The notes beneath the pieces were generated by a model. The model made no database searches. It worked only from the letters and a program-made list of their open reading frames with translations, and was not told the origin of the DNA. A stretch of 19,365 nt of DNA from Candidatus Tayloriibacteriota bacterium (GTDB taxonomy: Bacteria; Patescibacteriota; Minisyncoccia; Phycocordibacterales; PALSA-1337). Of the stretch, positions 6,288-12,697 are shown in pieces. Every line of letters begins with the position of its first letter. Position 1 is the stretch's first letter. The position numbers were made by a program, and so were the translations under genes. The DNA is taken from contig JAPLZI010000059.1 of assembly GCA_026395095.1 (NCBI GenBank), positions 1 through 19,365 on the forward strand. Reading direction: 5' to 3'.

Positions 6288-7424
6288 ATGAAAAACACCA
6301 TCAAACACAAACTTTTCTGGCTCGTTTTAATAGTCGTTGTTGTAGTGTTCGTAGTTGTAGCTGTAAATAAAACTGGGACTCAAACACAAACCATAAAGAT
6401 CGGCCTAGTTGGATCCTTTACTGGAAACGCAGCCTTTGCTGGAGAAAATGCGCAAAGGGGATTGGATATTGCCTTAAGCCAGATGAATAAAGCCGACCTC
6501 TCAAGGATTGAAATCATAAAAGAAGACGACATGTGTAGTGGTAAAAACTCAATCAGCGCTGTCCAAAAATTAATCTCAGTTGATCACGTGAACTACATTA
6601 TCGGTCCGCTCTGCAACGAAGCCTCGCTGGCTACAGAAAAACTCTTTGAAGATAACCAAGTCATCTCTATGACGATAGGATTACCGTCAAACAACATTGC
6701 AAATATGGGGCCATATCACTTTTCATTCTCTCCGGAGATTGAATACCTGATGAAAACCTTAGCCAAGGCAATGATAGATAGGAATCTAAAGCGCGTGGCT
6801 ATAATACACATAGTTTCGCCATTCCAGGAGGAAAACTATCGCCATTTTGTGAAATATTTCACTGAATATGGCGGACAAATAGTAGCTGACCAAGGGGAAA
6901 TTTCTGGTACTACCGATTTCAAAAGCTCTATATTAAAGATAAAACAAGCAAAACCGGACTCGCTAATGTTGGCTGCTTATACAGGGGATCTGAATAACAT
7001 TCTCAAAGGATTAAATGTCCAAGGATTGTTAGACCTCCCGAAATTCACGATTCATGCCGCAGAGAATTCAGTACTTCTAGAAGAGAAGACTCTTGGGGAA
7101 GGTCTCATATACCCTTATCCTGCTGATCAAACACAAAATACTTCAGCAAAGATCTACGCTGATCTCTATTTGGCCAGATATAATGCTACCCCTGATCCAT
7201 ATTCAGCCAATGTATACGACAGTCTGAACATTCTGGTCGCTGCTATAAAAAAATGCGGCTATGAGAACAAAGAATGCGTACGGAGTGAACTCGCTGGTTT
7301 GAAAAACTATCCAGGAGCGAACGGAAACCTGTCAGTAGATGAGCGTGGTGTTGGTACCTATAAGGAAATAATGCTGAAAACGCTTAAAAACGGCCAGTTT
7401 CAGAGCCTATCCCATCTTCCCTAG
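6288..7424 (+). CDS. ABC-type solute-binding protein (LivK/Peripla_BP_6 type), membrane-anchored
   Basis: Extracytoplasmic substrate-binding protein of the branched-chain amino acid/amide family, 378 residues. A basic N terminus (MKNTIKHK) leads into a Val-rich membrane segment at about 9-27 with no lipobox cysteine, so it is probably held by an uncleaved anchor. The first lobe starts at IKIGLVGSFTGNAAFAGENAQRG, typical of the family. Cysteine pairs in DDMCSG/GPLCNE and KKCGYENKEC could form disulfides. No permease or ATPase gene is nearby, and two paralogues lie in the window. TTGACA at 6258-6263 could be a -35, but no well-spaced -10 is seen, which would fit activator dependence. The divergent TrmB-like gene is a candidate regulator. 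The ligand is unknown. Confidence 0.85.
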   Translation: MKNTIKHKLFWLVLIVVVVVFVVVAVNKTGTQTQTIKIGLVGSFTGNAAFAGENAQRGLDIALSQMNKADLSRIEIIKEDDMCSGKNSISAVQKLISVDHVNYIIGPLCNEASLATEKLFEDNQVISMTIGLPSNNIANMGPYHFSFSPEIEYLMKTLAKAMIDRNLKRVAIIHIVSPFQEENYRHFVKYFTEYGGQIVADQGEISGTTDFKSSILKIKQAKPDSLMLAAYTGDLNNILKGLNVQGLLDLPKFTIHAAENSVLLEEKTLGEGLIYPYPADQTQNTSAKIYADLYLARYNATPDPYSANVYDSLNILVAAIKKCGYENKECVRSELAGLKNYPGANGNLSVDERGVGTYKEIMLKTLKNGQFQSLSHLP

Positions 7425-7454
7425 GAATAGATTGCATACCAATGTGTACGTGTT

Positions 7455-8255
7455 TCAACCTACTGTATTTCTGAACACATATGTATATTTGCGTTCATTA
7501 ATTAGCTCAAATCCAGAATTTTTTAAGATAATTAATGCTTCAATTAATCTTGGATCGTTTCTTCCAGAAGCGTGAAACTCAGCGATAAAAATCGCAACTT
7601 TGTTCTTCATTATTTCTAACTCATTTTTGAGTATTTCGTATTCCATGCCCTCCATGTCACATACAAGATTTATCTTGTGAAATGGGGCTGAAAGCTCCTT
7701 TAGCGTAATAGTAGGAACCTGTATACTGCGATATTTCACATCGTAATCTAGGACTGCGCTACTTTTTAAAAACTCATCTTGCAATTTCAACTCGACATAA
7801 GGGTGGTATCCCAAAGCTTTGTTTATAATCGTAAAATTACATTTATTAAGCGCCCTATTTCTTTCAAGGATTGGGACGACATTCGGGTTGGCCTCAACTA
7901 CAATATGAACGGGATTCTTTAATTTCTTATTAAGAATACAGGAGATTATACCCATACATCCACCAACCTCTATGGTTGGCAATTCAGGGTTTACGAACTG
8001 AAGAGCCAATCTTTCTTGTGGTTCATAGCGATTGAGTAAAAACTTGCTTTTTAGCGCATTGGAGACAAGCGAATTTCCAACAAAGAAAGTCAAACCCTCG
8101 ACTTTTGAATAGTCGCCTACGAACATTCCCAAGAATGGGTGGTCCTTTTTCGACCACTTACACAATGAACTGTTAGTCCAAGTGTAGGAAATAGCACCTA
8201 TTATAAAACGACGTAATCCTATTTCTTTAAATTTATTTACAATTTTGTTTATCAT
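7455..8255 (-). CDS. FkbM-family methyltransferase
   Basis: SAM-dependent methyltransferase of the FkbM type, 266 residues; the family often methylates sugar hydroxyls of glycans or polyketides. The SAM-binding motif I is IEVGGCMG (95-102), followed by the acidic end of strand 2 (VVEANP, E121) and NKALG. The family signature CDMEGMEYEIL (200-210) is present. The N-terminal ~80 residues are less conserved. No glycosyltransferases lie next to it, so the acceptor is unknown; it is an isolated gene converging on the solute-binding-protein gene with a 30-base gap. By eye the gene is more AT-rich than rpsO or pnp, which may hint at transfer. A promoter with a 3-base leader supports the ATG at 8255. 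Confidence 0.85.
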   Translation of the reverse strand: MINKIVNKFKEIGLRRFIIGAISYTWTNSSLCKWSKKDHPFLGMFVGDYSKVEGLTFFVGNSLVSNALKSKFLLNRYEPQERLALQFVNPELPTIEVGGCMGIISCILNKKLKNPVHIVVEANPNVVPILERNRALNKCNFTIINKALGYHPYVELKLQDEFLKSSAVLDYDVKYRSIQVPTITLKELSAPFHKINLVCDMEGMEYEILKNELEIMKNKVAIFIAEFHASGRNDPRLIEALIILKNSGFELINERKYTYVFRNTVG

Positions 8256-8264
8256 TTTTTCAAT

Positions 8265-8292
8265 TTTATACTTAAAATCTCAGACCAAGCAA
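8265..8292 (-). promoter_or_regulatory. Promoter of the FkbM gene
   Basis: On the minus strand, TTGCTT (8287-8292) and TATAAA (8265-8270) are separated by 16 bases. The predicted start near 8258 is three bases before the ATG. Confidence 0.55.
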
Positions 8293-8363
8293 CAAAATCA
8301 ACTATTAATAGTAGCCCCGCTAATATAACATATAATTGGTCACCTATTCGATTATTCCTTAGT

Positions 8364-9293
8364 TTATTTCCTCTTGTCGTGAAATAGCTTATGCACGCGT
8401 TTGAGTTCACTGTCTGTAACATGGGTATAGATCTGCGTTGTGCTTATGTTCGAATGACCCAGCAATAGCTGGACGGCACGAAGGTCGGCACCATTATGTA
8501 GGAGATCAGTCGCAAAAGAGTGGCGCACTATGTGAGGCGTCACTTTTTTGGATATTCCAGCCCTGATCGCCCAGTATTTGACTATGCGCTGGACCGAACG
8601 CGGATCTAGGCCCAAATCAGACTTCTTCGGGTCTTCGCGGCCTTCACGATCAAGACGCACAAAGAGGGCATCGTCGACATCAGTGCGTTTATTCAAGTAT
8701 TCCTTCACGGCCTTTCTCGCTTCATCAGATATAAAAACGACGCGGATCTTTTCGCCTTTGCCGCGCACGGAAAAACTATCTTCATCGAAATCTACATCGC
8801 GAGTCAGAGAACAAAGCTCGGAAACTCGCAGGCCCGTCGAGAATAAAAGCTCTAAAATGGCTCTATCACGCAATGATTTTAGATCTTTGCCGTTTGGGGC
8901 GCTAATTAGACGATGTAACTCCTCCGGTGAAATGAGATCGAGTGCCCGTTCACCGACTTTGGCTAGCTCGATCTGCTCCGGTGAAAGCGACTTTATTCCG
9001 CGTTTTGCTAGGAATTTCAGGAATGAGCGCAGGGCTATGAGATAATAGTTCTGGGTTTTCTTCTTTAGCGTGCCGGCCGGCCCTTCATTCCGGCCTCCTA
9101 CCTGGCGGTTGAGCCATAGACGGAATTCACGAACCATTTCAGCTGAAATATCCTCGGCATTCTTTATTTTGGCAAAATCGATGAAACGCTTCAGGTAATG
9201 ATCGTAATTTTCGACCGTTTTTACAGAACGGCCCTTCTCGATTTCGACATATTCTAGAAACTGCTGCCTCATCTCAGAGATATTGTGCGACAT
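8364..9293 (-). CDS. xerC: Xer-type tyrosine recombinase
   Basis: A site-specific recombinase that in bacteria resolves chromosome dimers at dif. The 309-residue protein has the usual XerC/D length. An N-terminal core-binding domain (EMRQQFLEYVEIEKGRS onward, about residues 5-100) is followed by the catalytic domain. The active-site set is complete: Arg in STGLRVSELC, Lys in GKGEKIRVV, H-x-x-R in HIVRHSFAT, His in LLGHSNISTTQ and Tyr in QIYTHV. The start at 9293 is preferred over a longer frame from 9437 because homology begins there and a TGCTACAAT extended -10 (9300-9308) predicts a leaderless mRNA from this ATG. No partner recombinase, phage genes or att repeats are nearby, which favours a housekeeping Xer over an integrase. 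XerC versus XerD cannot be settled. Confidence 0.9.
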   Translation of the reverse strand: MSHNISEMRQQFLEYVEIEKGRSVKTVENYDHYLKRFIDFAKIKNAEDISAEMVREFRLWLNRQVGGRNEGPAGTLKKKTQNYYLIALRSFLKFLAKRGIKSLSPEQIELAKVGERALDLISPEELHRLISAPNGKDLKSLRDRAILELLFSTGLRVSELCSLTRDVDFDEDSFSVRGKGEKIRVVFISDEARKAVKEYLNKRTDVDDALFVRLDREGREDPKKSDLGLDPRSVQRIVKYWAIRAGISKKVTPHIVRHSFATDLLHNGADLRAVQLLLGHSNISTTQIYTHVTDSELKRVHKLFHDKRK

Positions 9294-9299
9294 GGTATT

Positions 9300-9308
9300 A
9301 TTGTAGCA
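9300..9308 (-). promoter_or_regulatory. Extended -10 promoter of the Xer gene
   Basis: The minus strand reads TGCTACAAT, ending seven bases before the A of the ATG at 9293. A weak -35 (TCAACA) lies 18 bases upstream. It diverges from the rpsO promoter. Confidence 0.6.
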
Positions 9309-9354
9309 GAAATAAGGGCTTTTTGTTGATTCTGGGTCATTTCGGGGCTCAAAG

Positions 9355-9383
9355 TTGCCGAAAAATGGTATTCGTGCTACTAT
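9355..9383 (+). promoter_or_regulatory. rpsO promoter, leaderless
   Basis: TTGCCG (9355-9360), a 17-base spacer and TACTAT (9378-9383), preceded by TGC, place the start at about 9390-9391, the first base of the rpsO ATG. Confidence 0.6.
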
Positions 9384-9390
9384 ATCGCCC

Positions 9391-9657
9391 ATGCTAACAA
9401 CGAGACAAAAGACCCGTGTAATCAAGGAAACGGGCATTCATGACAAAGATACGGGTTCACCAGAGGTCCAAATCGCCCTTTTGAGCAAACAGATAAGCGA
9501 ATTGACTGACCATTTGAAGAAACATAAGAAAGACCACCATTCACGACGCGGTCTTCTCGGTATGGTTGCCGATCGTCAGACGCATTTGGTATATCTTCAG
9601 AAGAATTATCCTCGCAGGTATTCATCGATCGTAAAGAAGTTGGAGCTGAAGAAATAA
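9391..9657 (+). CDS. rpsO: 30S ribosomal protein S15
   Basis: Primary 16S rRNA-binding protein of the small subunit platform, 88 residues. It matches the S15 family throughout: MLTTRQKTRVIKETGIHDKDTGSPEVQIALL, LTDHLKKHKKDHHSRRGLL and YLQKNYPRRYSSIVKKLELKK. The ATG at 9391 is chosen over an upstream start at 9355. It gives the normal family length, and the promoter at 9355-9383 initiates at or one base before it. That rules out the 5' leader structures used for S15 autoregulation in other bacteria. pnp, its usual neighbour, is 3 kb downstream rather than adjacent. Confidence 0.97.
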   Translation: MLTTRQKTRVIKETGIHDKDTGSPEVQIALLSKQISELTDHLKKHKKDHHSRRGLLGMVADRQTHLVYLQKNYPRRYSSIVKKLELKK

Positions 9658-9730
9658 TGTCCCGAGGTTTTCGTAAGTACTTTTCATTTTAATAGCAGTC
9701 TTTTAATAATAGTTCGTTAACTAATTTTAT

Positions 9731-10252
9731 ATGGCAGTAATCAAACATAAGGAACAGCGTGTCGGAATTTTCATAGACGCGCAGAATCTCTATCATAGCG
9801 GTAAGAATCTATATCACTCTAAGGTCAACTTTGCTGCAATAGTGAAGGACGCTCTAGAGGGAAGGAAGCTTGTCCGTGTCGTTGCATACGTAATCTCAAC
9901 CGAATCCGGCGAAGAAAGCGCCTTTTTCGATGCTCTAGAGAAGGCCGGAATCGAAACAAAGATAAAGGATCTGCAGATCTTCAGCTCGGGTGCCAAGAAG
10001 GCCGACTGGGATGTCGGTATGGCTATCGATGCAGTGAAGATGGCTCCGAAACTAGATGCGATCATACTTTTGACCGGCGACGGTGACTTCGTGCCACTCG
10101 TAGAATATCTCCAGACCAACGAGGGTTGCCAAGTAGAAGTTGCCTCATTCGGCAAATCCACTTCCGCCAAACTCATCGAGGCTACTGATCACTTCATGGA
10201 TCTAGATCTTGCGCCAAACAAATATCTTTTGCGATCGGGAGGGAAGAGGTAG
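9731..10252 (+). CDS. NYN-domain (LabA/DUF88-like) putative ribonuclease
   Basis: The 173-residue protein is a single NYN (PIN-like) domain. It has the acidic residues expected of the metal-dependent RNase fold: D16 in FIDAQNL, D92/D94 in ADWDVGMAIDAVKM, and D117/D119 in LTGDGDFVPLV. An intact active site suggests RNA cleavage, but the target is unknown. Bacterial members are linked to RNA turnover or, as LabA, to gene-expression timing. It lies between rpsO and pnp, 73 bases after rpsO, so an RNA-processing role would fit the context. No convincing promoter or ribosome site was seen, so it may be read through from rpsO. A palindrome follows its stop. Confidence 0.85.
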   Translation: MAVIKHKEQRVGIFIDAQNLYHSGKNLYHSKVNFAAIVKDALEGRKLVRVVAYVISTESGEESAFFDALEKAGIETKIKDLQIFSSGAKKADWDVGMAIDAVKMAPKLDAIILLTGDGDFVPLVEYLQTNEGCQVEVASFGKSTSAKLIEATDHFMDLDLAPNKYLLRSGGKR

Positions 10253-10258
10253 GGCCAA

Positions 10259-10275
10259 GGTCACAATTTGTGACC
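10259..10275. promoter_or_regulatory. Perfect palindrome GGTCACAATTTGTGACC
   Basis: An 8-1-8 perfect inverted repeat lies seven bases after the NYN stop and about 40 bases upstream of the Bro-N gene's -35. No T tract follows on either strand, so it is a poor terminator and more likely an operator or a protein-binding site. No second copy was noticed. Confidence 0.45.
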
Positions 10276-10314
10276 ATAAAAATCGTTACGACATAAAAAT
10301 TATTATTGCGGAAG

Positions 10315-10342
10315 TTCACAAAAGTTTTTTTAGCACTATAAT
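10315..10342 (+). promoter_or_regulatory. Strong promoter of the Bro-N gene
   Basis: TTCACA (10315-10320), a 16-base spacer and a perfect TATAAT (10337-10342) predict a start near 10349, two bases before the ATG. Confidence 0.7.
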
Positions 10343-10350
10343 TTCAGTCG

Positions 10351-11229
10351 ATGAAAGAGAAGACTGATACAAACCGCGGTGTGGCTTTGTTTGAACAAGC
10401 CGAAATTAGGCGCACATGGCACAATGAGCGCTGGTATTTTGTTGTGGAAGATGTGGTTACTGTGCTTACTGACAGTCAGAATGTAAAAGATTACATAACC
10501 AAGATGCGTGAAAGGGATAACGAGCTCTCAAAAGGGTACGGACAATTTGTCAGTACCCTTTCAATATCTACTAGAGGCGGGCCCCAGAAGATGAATTGTG
10601 CTGATTTAGCCGGTATTTTAAGAATAATACAGTCTATTCCATCTCCAAAAGCGGAGCCATTCAAACTTTGGCTGGCTAGAGTAGGCAAGGAGCGCATAGA
10701 CGAGATTCAAGACCCCGAACTAGCCGTAAACCGTGCAAAAGAGATTTATGAACGCAAAGGCTATCCAAAGAGCTGGATTGATAAGCGTCTTCGCGGCATA
10801 AATATCAGAAACACGCTCACAGACGAATGGAAAGAGCGCGGTGTTAAAGCTAGCAATGAATTTGCGATACTAACTGACGAGATCTACAAAGGCGCTTTTG
10901 AGATGACGGCTAAGGAATACAAGGATTTTAAATCACTCGACCGTGAAAATAATTTGCGAGATCACATGGTCGATATGGAACTCATACTGACCATGCTCGG
11001 GGAAGCCACGACAACGGAGCTAACAAAGGTTCGCGATTCAAAAGGACTGCCGAAGTTAAAGACCGCAGCTTCGGACGGTGGGGCAGTAGCGGGGCGAACG
11101 CGCAAGGATATTGAGAAGCAGACAAAAAAGAAAGTCGTCAGCAAGGATAATTTTTTAGATCTACCCCCGCTGCCTCCGCCGAAACCGCTCGATGTCAATC
11201 CGAGAACACATTATTATGATGATAAATAG
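10351..11229 (+). CDS. Bro-N domain protein (antirepressor/DinD-like)
   Basis: The 292-residue protein has an N-terminal Bro-N (baculovirus-repeat-ORF type) domain at about residues 10-115. Signs of this are IRRTWHNERWYFVVEDVVTVL, a variable turn, and MNCADLAGILRIIQSIPSPKAEPFKLWLARVG. The middle part (ERIDEIQDPELAVNRAKEIYERKGY, then KRLRGINIRNTLTDEW) resembles the second half of DinD-like/Bro proteins of bacteria. A Pro-rich tail (LPPLPPPKPLD) ends it. Bro-N domains bind DNA in phage antirepressors, and DinD is DNA-damage-induced in E. coli; the role here is unknown. The family often moves with mobile DNA, and the gene sits in the insertion between rpsO and pnp. It has a strong, near-leaderless promoter of its own. 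Confidence 0.82.
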   Translation: MKEKTDTNRGVALFEQAEIRRTWHNERWYFVVEDVVTVLTDSQNVKDYITKMRERDNELSKGYGQFVSTLSISTRGGPQKMNCADLAGILRIIQSIPSPKAEPFKLWLARVGKERIDEIQDPELAVNRAKEIYERKGYPKSWIDKRLRGINIRNTLTDEWKERGVKASNEFAILTDEIYKGAFEMTAKEYKDFKSLDRENNLRDHMVDMELILTMLGEATTTELTKVRDSKGLPKLKTAASDGGAVAGRTRKDIEKQTKKKVVSKDNFLDLPPLPPPKPLDVNPRTHYYDDK

Positions 11230-11386
11230 GAAAGACATATTTAGGTTCATTCCGCTCGATGAATGGGGAGACGAGGAAACATGGAAGACTGCCATTGATT
11301 TTACTGAGATAAATCCTGGTGGCATCCTCGCCGAAGAACTTCTGTATGCCTTAAAGCAATACGGGGAGCCAAAGATTTCATATTAA
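11216..11386 (+). CDS. Small acidic protein overlapping the Bro-N gene end, function unknown
   Basis: About 56 residues from ATG 11216; ATG 11219 or 11192 are alternatives. The sequence is acidic with Trp/Phe (FIPLDEWGDEETWK, INPGGILAEELLYALKQYG) and shows no signal or membrane segment. The start overlaps the last 14 bases of the Bro-N gene, which suggests translational coupling. A clear terminator follows at 11391-11429, so the two genes form one transcript. I do not recognise the family. A partner or inhibitor of the Bro-N protein is possible but unsupported. Confidence 0.55.
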   Translation: MMINRKDIFRFIPLDEWGDEETWKTAIDFTEINPGGILAEELLYALKQYGEPKISY

Positions 11387-11390
11387 ATAT

Positions 11391-11429
11391 AAAAGCCCGG
11401 GGTTGAATCCGAGCTTTTGTGTGTTTTTT
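11391..11429 (+). terminator. Rho-independent terminator of the Bro-N operon
   Basis: AAAAGCCCGG (11391-11400) pairs with CCGAGCTTTT (11409-11418) with a single mismatch and an 8-base loop. GTGTG and six T (11424-11429) follow. Confidence 0.8.
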
Positions 11430-11437
11430 AGCAGTGT

Positions 11438-11467
11438 TTGCTATTTGATATGCGGGGGGGGTAAAAT
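11438..11467 (+). promoter_or_regulatory. Promoter with a G8 tract in its spacer
   Basis: TTGCTA (11438-11443) and TAAAAT (11462-11467) are separated by 18 bases, of which 11454-11461 are eight consecutive G. Loss or gain of one G would change the spacer to 17 or 19 and so the promoter strength. The start is predicted near 11474, leaving a 24-base leader. Confidence 0.55.
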
Positions 11468-11470
11468 GAC

Positions 11471-11487
11471 GCTAATTTAATATTAGC
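11471..11487 (+). repeat. Inverted repeat in the leader of the third solute-binding-protein gene
   Basis: GCTAAT (11471-11476) and ATTAGC (11482-11487) could pair across a 5-base loop at the predicted transcript start, 10 bases before the ATG. It could be an operator or a short leader hairpin. Confidence 0.35.
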
Positions 11488-11497
11488 CATATTTATC

Positions 11498-12616
11498 ATG
11501 AATAAAAAAGTACTGTGGGGGATTGTTGCAGTAGTGGTATTAATACTGATTATCGCGGTAAGTACGAATAAAAAGACAGTGACGAATGACACTGGTGACA
11601 TTAAACTTGGCGCTATTCTTATTTTAAGTGGAGATGGCGCAGCTTGGGGTGAGGCATCCAGAAATGGTATTGATCTTGCTGTAAGTGAGATCAACAATTC
11701 CGGTGGTATCGACAGTAGAAAAATAGTTGTCACTTACGAAGACGACGCCGCTTCTCCCCAAAAGTCTATCAGTGCTTTCAATAAACTCGTCAAATCCGAT
11801 GGGGTAAGGTTCATAATTGGAACAAACTGGTCTGTAAGTGGAACCCCTCTCATAAATCTCGCAGATCAAGATAAAGTAGTGCTAATCTCACCGTCATTGG
11901 GAGTTAAGGCCTTCAACGAGGGGAGCAAATACATATTCAACACATGGCCTCATGATTATATTTTGTCTAGAAATTTGGCTGAGTATGCTTATAACAAAGG
12001 CGCTAGAAATGTCGCTCTGTTAGGCGCTCAAGACGTATGGGTAAAGGACCAAACAGCCAACTTTAAGGAGCGTTTTGAGCAGTTAGGGGGAAAAGTATCC
12101 ATAGTTTATGAACCCTTAACGACTGAAACAGATGTCCGAACAACAGTTTTGAAAATTAGGAATGATAAGTCAATTGATTCGGTCATTCTTACGACTGATG
12201 GATACAGTCTGACCGGCATTTTCGCAAAACAAATAAAACAACTGTCTGTGAATCTACCTATTTACGCAATAACGGTTGATCAACAAAATCTCGACAACTG
12301 TCTTGGTGCCTGCGATGGAATGACAATGCTTACTTTCCTCACACCTACAAAGAGTTTCTCCGATAAATACACCGCAAAATATAACAGGCAGGTGGAAATT
12401 GGATCTGACTCTGCTTATGATGCTGTGATAATGCTAGCAAAGGCAATCAAGGAAACAAAAAGCACTGATGCCGACAAGGTAGCTGAATATCTTGCGTCAA
12501 TAAAGAATTACAGCGGGGCCTCCGGCAGCCTAGTTTCTGATGGTAAACGAGCTTTCACCAAACCTTTTATCGTAAATAAAATTGTCAATGGTAAACCAGT
12601 GTTAATTGGTGATTAA
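11498..12616 (+). CDS. ABC-type solute-binding protein (LivK/Peripla_BP_6 type), membrane-anchored
   Basis: The third paralogue in the window and the closest to the classical family, 372 residues. MNKK and a Val/Ile-rich segment (about 5-22) without a lipobox act as a membrane anchor. They are followed by IKLGAILILSGDGAAWGEASRNGIDLAVSEINNSGG, a standard LivK-type opening. FIIGTNWSVSGTPLINLADQDKV and later LPIYAITVDQQNL are further family features. A Cys pair (NCLGAC) sits in the second lobe. No transporter subunits are adjacent. The gene has its own promoter, with an unusual G8 spacer, directly after the terminator of the preceding operon. The ligand is not predictable from sequence alone. 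Confidence 0.88.
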   Translation: MNKKVLWGIVAVVVLILIIAVSTNKKTVTNDTGDIKLGAILILSGDGAAWGEASRNGIDLAVSEINNSGGIDSRKIVVTYEDDAASPQKSISAFNKLVKSDGVRFIIGTNWSVSGTPLINLADQDKVVLISPSLGVKAFNEGSKYIFNTWPHDYILSRNLAEYAYNKGARNVALLGAQDVWVKDQTANFKERFEQLGGKVSIVYEPLTTETDVRTTVLKIRNDKSIDSVILTTDGYSLTGIFAKQIKQLSVNLPIYAITVDQQNLDNCLGACDGMTMLTFLTPTKSFSDKYTAKYNRQVEIGSDSAYDAVIMLAKAIKETKSTDADKVAEYLASIKNYSGASGSLVSDGKRAFTKPFIVNKIVNGKPVLIGD

Positions 12617-12679
12617 ATAAACAAGACTCTGGCTTTATAATTTGCTGATTCTATTGGTGTAGCGTCTTGCGCCTGATTT

Positions 12680-12688
12680 TGCTACAGT
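12680..12688 (+). promoter_or_regulatory. Extended -10 upstream of pnp
   Basis: TGCTACAGT predicts a start near 12695, three bases before the pnp ATG. The -35 position is poor. A second -10-like TATAAT at 12636-12641 would give a leader of about 50 bases containing a small hairpin (GCG-TCTTG-CGC). Confidence 0.45.
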
Positions 12689-12697
12689 TCTTTTACT

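Noticed and set aside
6585..6600. A fifth parS-like site (CACGTG in the second solute-binding-protein gene)
   Set aside because: Only the CACGTG core and a few flanking bases match, which is expected by chance.
8548..9045. A 165-residue frame opposite the Xer gene
   Set aside because: Ser/Arg-rich shadow of a gene with a complete recombinase active site on the other strand.
9294..9437. A 48-residue N-terminal extension of the Xer protein
   Set aside because: It shows no homology to the family, crosses the rpsO start and lies upstream of the predicted leaderless transcript start.
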